Counted from the first letter of the stretch, positions 25,425 through 33,920 are shown. The stretch is 64,000 nt of DNA from Micromonospora antibiotica (GCF_017599305.1 NZ_JAGFWR010000010.1:1-64000); one strand, 5' to 3'. Translations and numbers: made by a program. Notes: generated from the sequence alone by a model not told the origin.

Positions 25425-26099
25425 TCAGGGACGAGACACGGGCGGCAGCGCCACCCAGGTGGCGCGGGCCCGACCGAGCAACGCGCCGGCGCTGCCGTAG
25501 AGGCTGGTGTGCACCACCGCCAGCCGTCCCTCCGCGGTGATCACCTTACCGGTGACCACGCACTCCTCACCCGGTTCGGGAAGCGCGTCGAGCGCCACGG
25601 CGATCCGGCCCAGCACGTACGGCCGGCCGGGGGCGATCACCGCCCAGCCCCCGGGGCAGTCCAGCGCCGCCCAGGTGGTCGGTGCGGTCACCTGTCGGGG
25701 GGTACGCCACGACGCGGCGGTCCGGCCGTCGGGCAGCCGGCCGGGAAAGATCCGCAGCCCGTCCGGGTGCTCCGGGCCGCAGACGTAACAGCCGGGGAAG
25801 GGGTGGTCCACCAGTCCCGGGTAGCCGGCCGAGGCGGCACGTGCGGTCACCGGGTCCACCGGGTCCACCAGGGCGACCGGGTCGGGCAGGTCGCCGGCCG
25901 GGCGTACCTCGGCGACCAGGTGCCCGTCGGGGTCGTACACGTCGCCGTCGGTGAGGGTGAGCGGGGTGTCCAGCGGCGGCGGACGACGCAGCGTCACCTC
26001 GACGGGCCGGTCCGTGTCGTACGCCCCGGCGAAGACCCCGGCGCTCCACCCGCCGTTACCCGAACCGGGCGGGCCGTTGTACCGGGATTCGATGATCAT
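25425..26099 (-). CDS. Hotdog-fold thioesterase-like protein
   Basis: The 224-residue protein begins MIIESRYNGPPGSGNGGWSA and contains FPGCYVCGPEHPDGLR (a CxxC pair) and the ALDCPGGWA helix. This pattern resembles double-hotdog acyl-CoA thioesterase-like proteins of actinobacteria. ATG 26099 has GGAG five bases upstream; the open frame extends to 26180 without similarity. The neighbouring divergent olsBA operon concerns acyl transfer, but no direct link is shown. Substrate unknown. Confidence 0.65.
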   Translation of the reverse strand: MIIESRYNGPPGSGNGGWSAGVFAGAYDTDRPVEVTLRRPPPLDTPLTLTDGDVYDPDGHLVAEVRPAGDLPDPVALVDPVDPVTARAASAGYPGLVDHPFPGCYVCGPEHPDGLRIFPGRLPDGRTAASWRTPRQVTAPTTWAALDCPGGWAVIAPGRPYVLGRIAVALDALPEPGEECVVTGKVITAEGRLAVVHTSLYGSAGALLGRARATWVALPPVSRP

Positions 26100-26238
26100 C
26101 GCCACTCCGCACGTCGTCGTCCGCCCCGGACGGCCGGACGCCCGCAGGCAGCCTCGCACGCCCCACCCGCACCACGGCACGCGCGCCGCCGGACCCGGGG
26201 CCCACCCGACTGCCGACCGGCACCCGGGCCGGCCCGGC

Positions 26239-26262
26239 GCCCCCGCAGGTCACTGCGGGGGC
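26239..26262. terminator. Perfect hairpin between hotdog gene and olsB
   Basis: GCCCCCGCAG (26239-26248) and CTGCGGGGGC (26253-26262) form a 10-bp stem with a 4-nt loop between divergent genes. It terminates neither neighbour, so it could be a regulatory element or a relic. Confidence 0.5.
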
Positions 26263-26339
26263 GGCCCGCCGACCGGCGTTCACCGGATCGACACCCGTCA
26301 GGCGGGGGCCCGGCCACCCGGGGCACCTACACAGGTCCC

Positions 26340-27119
26340 ATGGCTGTTCTGCATGCCGCTGGCGCACCCCTGACGACCAGTGGATACACCCTGCTGATCG
26401 CCGACGACCCGACCCAGGTCGCGGCAGCGCAACGCCTGCGCCACGAGGTGTTCGCCACCGAACTCGGCGCGACCCTGCGTCCGGATGCCGCCGGACTGGA
26501 CACCGACGACCTCGACGCCCACTGCGACCACCTGATCGTCCGTGAGGAGCGCACCGGCGCGGTGGTCGGCACCTACCGGCTGCTGCCACCGGGCCGCACC
26601 GAACGTCGGTACGCCGCCGGGGAGTTCGACCTGACCGCGCTGGACCCGCTGCGTGACCTGCTGGTCGAGACCGGGCGTTCCTGCGTCCACCCGGACCACC
26701 GCTCCGGCGCGGTGATCAACCTGATGTGGGCCGGGCTGACCCGCTACCTGCACCTGCGCGGCTCCAACTGGCTGGGCGGCTGCGCCTCGGTGCCGGTCGA
26801 CGACGGTGGCCGGGCCGCCGCGCAGGCGTGGGCGCTGGGCCGCGCCGGTCACCTGGCCCCGCCGCTGCTGCGGGTCCGCCCGCTGCGGCCCTGGTTCGCC
26901 GAGCCGGGCGCGGCGGCGGCGGAGACCGCCACCGGGGACTCCGCCGGGCGGGCACTGGTCCCGCCGCTGCTGCGCGGCTACCTGCGGCTGGGCGCGTGGA
27001 TCGCCGGGGAGCCGGCGTACGACCCCGACTTCCGCTGCGCCGACTTCTACGTGCTGTTCGCACTCGACCGGATGAACCCGCGCTACCTGCGGCACTTCCT
27101 GGGCGGGGCGGCACGGTGA
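26340..27119 (+). CDS. olsB: OlsB-like N-acyltransferase (lyso-ornithine lipid synthase)
   Basis: OlsB transfers a 3-hydroxyacyl chain to the alpha-amine of ornithine, the first step of ornithine-lipid synthesis. The 259-residue protein has the autoinducer-synthase/GNAT-like fold: LRHEVFATELGA, then ETGRSCVHPDHRSGAVINLMW with the CVHPDHR motif, and RCADFYVLFALDRM at the C-terminus. ATG 26340 is preceded by TACACA six bases upstream, so it may be leaderless. The next gene is a PlsC-type acyltransferase overlapping by four bases, the usual olsB-olsA order. The acylated amine could differ from ornithine. Confidence 0.78.
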   Translation: MAVLHAAGAPLTTSGYTLLIADDPTQVAAAQRLRHEVFATELGATLRPDAAGLDTDDLDAHCDHLIVREERTGAVVGTYRLLPPGRTERRYAAGEFDLTALDPLRDLLVETGRSCVHPDHRSGAVINLMWAGLTRYLHLRGSNWLGGCASVPVDDGGRAAAQAWALGRAGHLAPPLLRVRPLRPWFAEPGAAAAETATGDSAGRALVPPLLRGYLRLGAWIAGEPAYDPDFRCADFYVLFALDRMNPRYLRHFLGGAAR

Positions 27120-28036
27120 GCGCCGAACTGTGGCGGCCGACCGCCGGCTGCGGCCCGGACTGCCTGCCGGGGGCGCGGCGGGTGGAGGTGTCGCCCGGGC
27201 GGCAGGTGGCCCGACTGCTGGGCATGCTCGGGATGCTGCTGGTCGGGGCCGTCCTGGTCGTACTGCTGCCGGTGCTGCCGACGGCGGGGCGGGCGGCGGC
27301 ACTGCGGGGCTGGGCCCGGTGGACCGCCGGTGCGCTCGGGGTGCGGCTGGCGGTACGCGGGCGGCTGCCCCGGCGGCGGGCGCTGCTGGTCGCCAACCAC
27401 GTCTCCTGGCTGGACATCCTCGCGGTGCTGACGGTCGCTCCGGCCCGGCTGCTGGCCAAGCGGGAGGTGCGGAACTGGCCGCTGCTCGGGCTGCTGGCCC
27501 GCGCCGGGGGCGCACTCTTCGTGGACCGGTCGCGACCCCGGGACCTGCCCCGCACGGTGGACCGGCTCGCGGCGACGCTGCGGGCCGGTCACCCGGTCGC
27601 GGTCTTCCCCGAGGGTACGACCTGGTGCGGCGTCGCTCCCTCGGCCGGCTGCCGACCGTCCCGGGGATTCCGGCCGGCGGTCTTCCAGGCGGCGATCGAC
27701 GCCCGGGTCCCCGTGGTGCCGCTGCGGATCAGCTACCGCTCTGCTGCCACCGGGGCGACGACCACCGCCGCCGCCTTCCTCGGTGACGAGACCCTGTGGC
27801 GCTCGGTGCGTCGGGTGCTGGCCGCCCGGGACCTGGTGGTGCACGTCGCGGTGACCGCCGCCCTGCACCCGGCCCCCGGCGCGGACCGTCGGCTGCTGGC
27901 CCGGGCCGCCGAGTCGGCCGTGCACCTGCTCCCGCCCCGTCCGCTCGCCGTCCGTCCCACCCTCGCGCCCGTGCCCCTGGTCGGGTCGTCCGTGCCTGAG
28001 TCGGCGGTCGGGGAGAGGCTCGGCCTGGCCGCCTGA
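27116..28036 (+). CDS. olsA: OlsA-like 1-acylglycerol-3-phosphate O-acyltransferase
   Basis: This PlsC-family enzyme probably adds the second acyl chain to lyso-ornithine lipid at the membrane. The 306-residue protein has one or two N-terminal TM helices (about 30-58), the catalytic HX4D motif in NHVSWLD (near residue 96), GGALFVDR, and the glycerophosphate-binding FPEGTTW. GTG 27116 overlaps the olsB stop, which supports the OlsA assignment over phosphatidic acid synthesis; many OlsA enzymes also accept lyso-phosphatidic acid. Confidence 0.78.
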   Translation: MSAELWRPTAGCGPDCLPGARRVEVSPGRQVARLLGMLGMLLVGAVLVVLLPVLPTAGRAAALRGWARWTAGALGVRLAVRGRLPRRRALLVANHVSWLDILAVLTVAPARLLAKREVRNWPLLGLLARAGGALFVDRSRPRDLPRTVDRLAATLRAGHPVAVFPEGTTWCGVAPSAGCRPSRGFRPAVFQAAIDARVPVVPLRISYRSAATGATTTAAAFLGDETLWRSVRRVLAARDLVVHVAVTAALHPAPGADRRLLARAAESAVHLLPPRPLAVRPTLAPVPLVGSSVPESAVGERLGLAA

Positions 28037-28090
28037 CCGGCGGGGTCGGGAGGGGGTGCTGACTGCCGGCCCGACCGGGGGGAAGGGGGA

Positions 28091-28162
28091 GGGTTCGCGA
28101 CGCGGGAGAAAGAGGGCGCGGAAGGGTTCGCGACGGGAGGTGGAGAGGGACGGGTTCGCGAC
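28091..28162 (+). repeat. Three copies of GGGTTCGCGAC
   Basis: Identical 11-mers occur at 28091-28101, 28124-28134 and 28152-28162, spaced 33 and 28 bp apart, in the leader region of the DUF4097/PadR operon. The flanks GCGGGAG/GGGAGG are also partly shared. Confidence 0.85.
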
Positions 28163-28173
28163 TCGCGACAGTC

Positions 28174-28203
28174 TTGTCCTATCGCGATGTATCGCGTTAC
28201 GCT
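28174..28203 (+). promoter_or_regulatory. Promoter and PadR-type operator of the DUF4097 operon
   Basis: A -35 candidate TTGTCC (28174-28179) and -10 TACGCT (28198-28203) are 18 nt apart. The spacer holds TATCGCGATGTATCGCG (28180-28196), two TATCGCG copies one helical turn apart. TATCGCGATA-like sites are known targets of PadR-family repressors, and a PadR gene follows as the second gene. Confidence 0.65.
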
Positions 28204-28255
28204 CTCCTCGTGAAGTGACGCGGCTACCGGCCGCGACCCACCCGAGGGAGGCGTC

Positions 28256-29086
28256 ATGGCCAGCTGGACGGTCGACAAACCACAACGAATCACCATCGAG
28301 GAGCCGGTCACCCGGCTCGACGTCCGGCTGATCACCGGGCGGCTCAACGTGGTCGGCACCGACGGTCCGGTCCGGGTCGACGTCACCCGGATCAGCAGCC
28401 GACCCGTCATCGTCGAGCACCGCGACGGGGTGCTCCGGGTCGGCCACGAGCGCCACCCCCGCTGGCCCGGGGTGCTCTGGTGGCTCGGGCAGCTCGGTCG
28501 CCGGTTCCGCGCCGAGGTGTCCATCGCCGTCCCGGCCGACATCCTGGCCGACCTGCACCTGATCAGCGGGTCGCTGGTCGCCTCCGGGCTGGTCAACGAC
28601 ACCACCGTGAACGTCACCTCCGGGCAGGTCGCCCTGATGGGCCTGGCCGGGCGTACCAACGCGCGGATCGTCTCCGGCCCGGTCGAGGCCCTCGGGGTCA
28701 CCGGTGAGCTGACCCTCGACACGGTCTCCGGCGAGGTGACCCTCGCCGAGAGCGCGGCCGGCCGGGTGCACGCCAACACCGTCTCCGGGGCGATCACCTG
28801 CGACCTGGACAACCCCCGGCGCAGCGAGATCCGACTCACCACCATCTCCGGGCCGATCACCGTCCGGGTCCGCGAGGACAGCGACCTCTCCGTCCACCTG
28901 CACACCACCTCCGGGCGGATCACCAGCGGCTTCCCGCAGGTCGGCGGCGGCGTCGGGGTCGGCCCGGTCAAGGACAGCCACGGGGTGCTCGGGGCGGGCG
29001 AGGGTAAGCTCTGGGCGTCCGCGACGTCCGGCAGCATCGCGCTGCTCGCCCGGCCGGTGGACGCCGACCAGGAGGAGCTGCCGTGA
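28256..29086 (+). CDS. DUF4097-family beta-solenoid protein
   Basis: This 276-residue soluble protein consists of regularly repeated short beta strands with SGx-T/V turns (LISGSLVASGLV, VTSGQVALMGLA, IVSGPVEALGV, TVSGEVTLAES), the DUF4097 adhesin-like fold. It has no signal peptide. ATG 28256 follows GAGGGAGG. It is translationally coupled to a PadR regulator by a 4-base overlap, a common actinobacterial pair of unknown function, possibly tied to envelope stress. Confidence 0.85.
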   Translation: MASWTVDKPQRITIEEPVTRLDVRLITGRLNVVGTDGPVRVDVTRISSRPVIVEHRDGVLRVGHERHPRWPGVLWWLGQLGRRFRAEVSIAVPADILADLHLISGSLVASGLVNDTTVNVTSGQVALMGLAGRTNARIVSGPVEALGVTGELTLDTVSGEVTLAESAAGRVHANTVSGAITCDLDNPRRSEIRLTTISGPITVRVREDSDLSVHLHTTSGRITSGFPQVGGGVGVGPVKDSHGVLGAGEGKLWASATSGSIALLARPVDADQEELP

Positions 29087-29685
29087 CCGCCGTGTTCAGT
29101 CACGGGCGGCTGCGCCTCTATCTGCTCCGGCTGCTCGACGACGGCCCCAAGCACGGCTACGAGCTGATCCGGCTGCTGGAGGAGCGTTTCCTCGGCCTGT
29201 ACGCGCCCAGCGCCGGCACCATCTATCCCCGGCTGCAACGGCTGGAGGCCGACGGCCTGGTCACCCACACCGCCGCCGGTGGCCGCAAGGTCTACGAGAT
29301 CACCGAGGCCGGCCGGGCCGAGCTACGCCAGCGCGCCGCCGAGGTGACCACCCTGGAATCCGACATCACCGCCTCGGTGGAGGACCTGTCCGCGTTGGCC
29401 GGGGAGATCCAGACCGAGGTACGCGGCTCGGTGCGCGACCTCAAGCGCGAGCTGCGCGAGGCGACCCGGCAGGCCCGCTGGGACCTGCCGGCACCCGCCC
29501 CGACGCCCCGTCCGGCGGCCCCGGGGGAGTCCCCCCTGCTGGCCGATTTCGACAAGCGGCTGGCCGAGTTCACCGTCGAGGTCGGCTCGCTGGTCCGGGC
29601 CGGGCGGCTCAGCGACGTCCAGCTGCGCACCGCGATCCGGGTCCTCGACGGCGCGTTGGACGGGCTGCGCCGGCTGCTGCGCTGA
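29083..29685 (+). CDS. PadR-family transcriptional regulator
   Basis: This 200-residue regulator has the PadR winged helix at 1-85: LRLYLLRLLDDGPKHGYELIRLLEERF, then SAGTIYPRLQRLEADGLV and a KVYEIT wing. A longer C-terminal part (90-200) is helical with a Pro/Ala linker and probably dimerises. GTG 29083 overlaps the DUF4097 stop. It likely represses its own operon through the TATCGCG repeat at 28180-28196. The inducer is unknown. Confidence 0.9.
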   Translation: MTAVFSHGRLRLYLLRLLDDGPKHGYELIRLLEERFLGLYAPSAGTIYPRLQRLEADGLVTHTAAGGRKVYEITEAGRAELRQRAAEVTTLESDITASVEDLSALAGEIQTEVRGSVRDLKRELREATRQARWDLPAPAPTPRPAAPGESPLLADFDKRLAEFTVEVGSLVRAGRLSDVQLRTAIRVLDGALDGLRRLLR

Positions 29686-29729
29686 CCAACCGGGCCGGGG
29701 TGGCGGCCGTCCGGGCCGGGCTGGCGGCT

Positions 29730-29784
29730 TCACAGGGATTTTGCAGGAACCGTCCAGCACTGGCGCAGCGACATCACGGATGAT
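29730..29784 (+). promoter_or_regulatory. Four-fold 11-bp CAG repeat and promoter of the response-regulator gene
   Basis: CAG triplets start at 29733, 29744, 29755 and 29766, exactly 11 bp apart; the better copies read TTGCAGGAAC and TCACAGGGAT. Thirteen bases after the last CAG starts a -10-like GATGAT (29779-29784), seven bases before ATG 29792. The spacing equals that upstream of htrA. Confidence 0.65.
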
Positions 29785-29791
29785 GGCCAGC

Positions 29792-30493
29792 ATGGCCGCT
29801 ACCCAGACTGAGGCGCGACTGCTCGTCGTCGAGGACGACCCCAACATCCTCGAACTGCTCTCCGCCAGCCTCCGCTTCGCGGGGTTCGACGTGGCGACCG
29901 CCACCAGCGGCAGCGCGGCCCTGCACGCGGCCAAGGACCACCGCCCCGACCTGGTGGTGCTCGACGTGATGCTGCCCGACCTGGACGGCTTCGAGGTCAT
30001 CCGGATGCTCCGGGAGGGCGGCACGCGTACCCCGGTGGTGTTCCTGACCGCCCGGGACGCCACCGACGACAAGATCCGGGGGCTCACCCTGGGTGGCGAC
30101 GACTACGTCACCAAGCCGTTCAGCCTGGAGGAGCTGACCGCCCGCATCCGGGCGGTGCTGCGACGCACCGCGACCGGTGAGCAGGCCCCGTCCCGGCTCA
30201 CCTTCGCCGACCTGGAGCTGGACGAGGAGACCCACGAGGTACACCGGGCCGGCCAGCGGGTGCAGCTCTCGCCGACCGAGTTCAAGCTGCTGCGTTACCT
30301 GATGCTCAACGCCAACCGGGTGCTGTCCAAGGCGCAGATCCTCGACCACGTGTGGAACTACGACTTCCGGGGCGACGACAACATCGTCGAGTCCTACATC
30401 TCCTACCTGCGCCGCAAGGTCGACAACACCCAGCCCCGCCTGATCCACACCCTGCGCGGCGTGGGCTACGTCCTGCGCAAGCCGGCGGCGTGA
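29792..30493 (+). CDS. OmpR-family response regulator
   Basis: This 233-residue regulator has a receiver domain with acidic pocket E14-D15-D16, phospho-acceptor D58 (VVLDVMLPD), the conserved Thr in FLTARDA and Lys in VTKPFS, then a winged-helix effector with LSPTEFKLLRYL and the C-terminal YISYLRRKVD and LIHTLRGVGYVLR. ATG 29792 is chosen from the promoter geometry; ATGs at 29780 and 29783 are alternatives. The histidine kinase gene overlaps by four bases and an HtrA protease follows, the same order as mprA-mprB-pepD of M. tuberculosis. It probably binds the CAG repeats ahead of itself and htrA. Confidence 0.93.
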   Translation: MAATQTEARLLVVEDDPNILELLSASLRFAGFDVATATSGSAALHAAKDHRPDLVVLDVMLPDLDGFEVIRMLREGGTRTPVVFLTARDATDDKIRGLTLGGDDYVTKPFSLEELTARIRAVLRRTATGEQAPSRLTFADLELDEETHEVHRAGQRVQLSPTEFKLLRYLMLNANRVLSKAQILDHVWNYDFRGDDNIVESYISYLRRKVDNTQPRLIHTLRGVGYVLRKPAA

Positions 30494-32043
30494 GCCCGCT
30501 CGACGAGGCGAAGGGGCGGATCCGGAGCGTTCCGCTGCGGGTCAAGCTGGTCGCGGCGGTCCTCACCCTGGTGGCCGTCGCCCTCGTGGTGATCAGCTCG
30601 CTGACCACGTACTTCCTGCGCGAGTACCTGATCGGGCAGGTCGACGGCGAGTTGCAGTCGGCCAGCGTCCAGGTCGGCCGGGCGCTGCCGGACCTGGAGA
30701 GCGGACGGGTCAAGGCCGCGCTGCCCACCGACTACGTCGTCGCGCTCGCCGACGAGGACACCTCCCGGTTCATCGGGTACGACCCGGCGCTCGAACCGGA
30801 CGACCTTCCCCCGGTGCCGGCGGACCTGCCCGGGTTCCGGGCTGACGAGGGCGAACCGTTCACGGTCCGGTCCCAGGACGGCCGGGAACGGTGGCGGATG
30901 CTCTACCGGGAGCTGTCCGACGGCCGGGTCCTCGCCGTCGGGCAGCACCTCACCGACGTCGACCTGGCCGTCAAGCGGCTGATCTGGATAGACATGCTGG
31001 TCGGCGGGGCGGTGCTGATCCTGCTCGCCTCGATCGGCGCGGCCATCGTGCGGACCAGCCTGAAACCGCTCGTGGAGATCGAACGGACGGCTGCGGCGAT
31101 CGCCGGTGGCGACCTGACCCGCCGGGTGCCCGACCCCGAGGAGGGGCAGGAGTGCGCCACCTCCGAGTTGGGCCGGCTCTCCCGGGCGTTGAACGCGATG
31201 CTGGCCCAGATCGAGGCCGCCTTCACCGCCCGCGCCGCCTCGGAGATGGCCGCCCGTACGGCCGAGGCCGGCGCCCGGGACGCGGCGCACGCCGCGCTGG
31301 CGTCGGAGGCCCGCGCCCGCCGGTCGGAGGAGCGGATGCGGCAGTTCGTCGCGGACGCCTCGCACGAACTGCGTACCCCGCTGACCACCATCCGGGGCTT
31401 CGCCGAGCTGTACCGGCAGGGCGCCGCCCGCGCCCCGGAGCAGACCGCCGACCTGCTGCGCCGCATCGAGGACGAGGCGGCCCGGATGGGGCTGCTGGTG
31501 GAGGACCTGCTGCTGCTCGCCCGGCTGGACCGGGAACGACCGCTGTCGCTGGCCCCGGTGGAGCTACCGGTGCTCGCCTCCGACGCGGTCGAGGCGGCCC
31601 GGGTGGTCGCTCCGCAACGGCGCATCGAGCTGGAGATCGCGTCGGGCTCCGGCCCGCTGGTGGTGCACGCCGACGACGCCCGGCTGCGGCAGGTGATCGG
31701 CAACCTGATGACCAACGCGCTGACCCACACCCCGCCGGAGGCGTCGGTGACCCTGCGACTGCGTTCCGAGGCCGGGAACCTGGCCGTGGTGGAGGTGGCC
31801 GACACCGGGCCGGGGCTCGCCCCGGAGCAGGCCGAGCGGGTCTTCGAGCGGTTCTACCGGGCCGACGCGGCCCGGACCCGCCGGGCCAGCGGGATCACCA
31901 GCACCGGGCTGGGGCTGGCCATCGTCGCCGCCCTGGTCACCGCGCACCAGGGCACGGTGGAGGTGGCCGAGACGCCCGGCGGCGGGGCGACCTTCCGGGT
32001 CCGGCTGCCGCTGCTGCCCGAGTCCGGCGGTGACGGTGAGTGA
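30490..32043 (+). CDS. Membrane sensor histidine kinase
   Basis: This 517-residue kinase has TM1 at about 17-40, an outer sensor domain (about 45-160), TM2 at about 165-190, a HAMP domain with SLKPLVEIERTAAAIAGGDLTRR, a coiled-coil Ala-rich spacer (about 235-280), the phospho-acceptor H292 in ADASHELRTPL, and the ATPase domain with N box NLMTNALTHT, DTGPGL and GLGLAIV motifs. GTG 30490 overlaps the regulator stop. The operon partner HtrA suggests it senses misfolded exported protein or envelope damage; the actual signal is unknown. Confidence 0.94.
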   Translation: MSPLDEAKGRIRSVPLRVKLVAAVLTLVAVALVVISSLTTYFLREYLIGQVDGELQSASVQVGRALPDLESGRVKAALPTDYVVALADEDTSRFIGYDPALEPDDLPPVPADLPGFRADEGEPFTVRSQDGRERWRMLYRELSDGRVLAVGQHLTDVDLAVKRLIWIDMLVGGAVLILLASIGAAIVRTSLKPLVEIERTAAAIAGGDLTRRVPDPEEGQECATSELGRLSRALNAMLAQIEAAFTARAASEMAARTAEAGARDAAHAALASEARARRSEERMRQFVADASHELRTPLTTIRGFAELYRQGAARAPEQTADLLRRIEDEAARMGLLVEDLLLLARLDRERPLSLAPVELPVLASDAVEAARVVAPQRRIELEIASGSGPLVVHADDARLRQVIGNLMTNALTHTPPEASVTLRLRSEAGNLAVVEVADTGPGLAPEQAERVFERFYRADAARTRRASGITSTGLGLAIVAALVTAHQGTVEVAETPGGGATFRVRLPLLPESGGDGE

Positions 32044-32066
32044 TCCCACTCCGGGCCGGGAGTGGC

Positions 32067-32121
32067 TTTCAGAAAACTTCCAGGGGGATTCCAGGCTGGT
32101 GACAGTGGCACAGGGAAAACT
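32067..32121 (+). promoter_or_regulatory. Four-fold 11-bp CAG repeat and promoter of htrA
   Basis: CAG triplets start at 32070, 32081, 32092 and 32103, exactly 11 bp apart, with consensus TTCCAGG in the central copies. Thirteen bases after the last CAG starts AAAACT (32116-32121), six bases before ATG 32128. This mirrors the response-regulator promoter and marks a probable binding site for the encoded regulator. Confidence 0.7.
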
Positions 32122-32127
32122 AGTGGC

Positions 32128-33813
32128 ATGACCGAGTTCGAGACCGACCCGCAGCGTCGGCCGGCTGCCACCGACGCCGAGCCGTCGCACCCCTCCGCCG
32201 AGCCGTCCCGCGTCGAGCGCGGCGAGTCCGACACCACCGCCTCTCCGGGCGGCACCGCCTCCCCTGGCACCACCGCCGCCGGCACCGCGGGGGCGCCGGC
32301 CGGCACATCCCACCCCGGATCGTCGTACGCGCCACCGTCGTCGCCGTACGCGCCGCCCGCCGCGAGCGCGTACCCGCAGTCGTCGTACCAGCCTGCGGCG
32401 GCCTCCGGTGACCAGGCGTACCGGCCCGGCTATCCGGCGTCCACCGGCTACCCGCAGGCGGGGCAGTACCCGTCGGCCGGTTACCCGCAGCCCGGCCAGC
32501 ACCAGTCCGGTTGGGCCGGCGGCTACCCCGGCCAGCACCGCCCCGGCCAGCCGGGCGCGGCGGCGCAGTCCGCCGGTTATCCCGGTTCCGCCGTCGGCGG
32601 TCAGCCGGGTGCCGGTTACCCCGGCCAGCCCGGCGCGCAGTCGTCCGGGGGTTACCCGGGGCAGCCGTCCGCCGGCTACCCGGGTCAGCCCGGCCCCGGC
32701 GGGCCGCAGCAGCCCGGCCAGCCGGCCCCGCCGTGGGCGTCCGGCCCGGCGCCGCAGGCCGGCAGGGTGGCCAAGTTCGTCGGCGCGGGGGTGGCGGTCT
32801 TCGCCCTGATGCTCGGTTCGGGCGTGGCCGGCGGGGCGCTCGCCCTGGCGGTCGACGGCGACGGGGGCGGCATCACCCGCAACTACTCGGCCGCCCCCGT
32901 GATCAACAGCGCCGACCTGCCGAAGATCGCCGCCTCGGTGCAGGACAGCGTGGTCTCGATCATGACCGACAGCGGCGAGGGATCGGGCGTGGTCCTCAGC
33001 TCCGACGGCTTCGTGCTGACCAACAACCACGTGGTCGCGTCCGCCTCCGGCAAGACCGTCCGGGTGGTGTTCGCCAACGGCCAGTCCGCCCCCGCCGAGA
33101 TCCGCGGCACCGACCCGAAGACCGACCTCGCGGTGGTCAAGACCAGCGGCCTGGACAACCTCAAGGCGGCGAAGTTCGGCGACAGCGACGCCATGCAGGT
33201 GGGCGACCAGGTGCTCGCCCTGGGCAGCCCGCTCGGTCTGCAGGGTTCGGTGACGGCCGGCATCCTCAGCGCCCGGGACCGCACCATCCAGGCCGGCAGC
33301 GGCGACAGCCCGCAGCAGGCCCCGCAGGGTGGCGCCAGCTCGATCTCCGGCCTGCTCCAGACCGACGCCCCGATCAACCCGGGCAACTCCGGCGGCGCGC
33401 TGGTCAACACCCGGGGCGAGGTGATCGGCATCAACACCGCCATCGCCACCGCCGGGCAGGGCAGCACCGGCAACATCGGGGTCGGCTTCGCCATCCCGAG
33501 CAACAAGGCCAAGAACGTCGCCGAGAAGCTCCAGCGGGGTGAGAAGGTCAGCCACCCGTCCCTCGGCGTCAGCGTCAACGCGGCCGAGGACGGCGGGGCC
33601 CTGGTGGCCGCCGTCACCGGGGGCAGCGCCGCCGAGAAGGCCGGCATCCAGCGGGGCGACGTGATCACCAGGTTCGGCGACAAGGTGATCAACGACTCCA
33701 ACGATCTGGTCGGCGCGGTGCAGGCCGGCAAGGTCGGCGACCGGGTCCAGGTGACCTACAAGCGAAATGGTACGGAGGCGACTGCAACCGTGACGCTCGC
33801 CGAGACGTCATAG
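32128..33813 (+). CDS. HtrA/DegP-like membrane-anchored serine protease
   Basis: This 561-residue protease degrades or refolds damaged proteins outside the membrane. A long cytoplasmic N-terminus (1-212) is low complexity, with Ser/Thr/Ala residues and then repeated GYPGQPG-like units (DNA about 32420-32720). One TM helix follows (about 214-240). The trypsin-like domain has H301 (NNHVVAS), D333 (KTDLAVVK) and S421 (NPGNSGGAL). One C-terminal PDZ domain includes GIQRGDVITRFGDKVI. ATG 32128 fits the promoter geometry; an ATG at 32062 would start inside the operator. It follows the two-component genes with an 84-bp gap holding its own promoter. Confidence 0.93.
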   Translation: MTEFETDPQRRPAATDAEPSHPSAEPSRVERGESDTTASPGGTASPGTTAAGTAGAPAGTSHPGSSYAPPSSPYAPPAASAYPQSSYQPAAASGDQAYRPGYPASTGYPQAGQYPSAGYPQPGQHQSGWAGGYPGQHRPGQPGAAAQSAGYPGSAVGGQPGAGYPGQPGAQSSGGYPGQPSAGYPGQPGPGGPQQPGQPAPPWASGPAPQAGRVAKFVGAGVAVFALMLGSGVAGGALALAVDGDGGGITRNYSAAPVINSADLPKIAASVQDSVVSIMTDSGEGSGVVLSSDGFVLTNNHVVASASGKTVRVVFANGQSAPAEIRGTDPKTDLAVVKTSGLDNLKAAKFGDSDAMQVGDQVLALGSPLGLQGSVTAGILSARDRTIQAGSGDSPQQAPQGGASSISGLLQTDAPINPGNSGGALVNTRGEVIGINTAIATAGQGSTGNIGVGFAIPSNKAKNVAEKLQRGEKVSHPSLGVSVNAAEDGGALVAAVTGGSAAEKAGIQRGDVITRFGDKVINDSNDLVGAVQAGKVGDRVQVTYKRNGTEATATVTLAETS

Positions 33814-33836
33814 TCCTCAGACCTACCTCCTCCGGG

Positions 33837-33882
33837 CGGCGGGCGGCGGAGCCAAGGGGGTTGGCTCCACCGCCCGCCGCCG
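33837..33882 (+). terminator. First of two tandem terminators after htrA
   Basis: GGAGCCAA and TTGGCTCC (around 33848-33868) close a 5-G loop, extended by GGCGGGCGG pairing with CCGCCCGCC across a small internal mismatch. Confidence 0.7.
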
Positions 33883-33883
33883 T

Positions 33884-33920
33884 ACGCACCCCGGTCGGGC
33901 CCCACCCGACCGGGGTGCGT
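33884..33920 (+). terminator. Second terminator after htrA, with T-rich tail
   Basis: ACGCACCCCGGTCGGG (33884-33899) pairs perfectly with CCCGACCGGGGTGCGT (33905-33920) and is followed by TTGGTTGT. It is the most canonical intrinsic terminator in the window. Confidence 0.85.
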
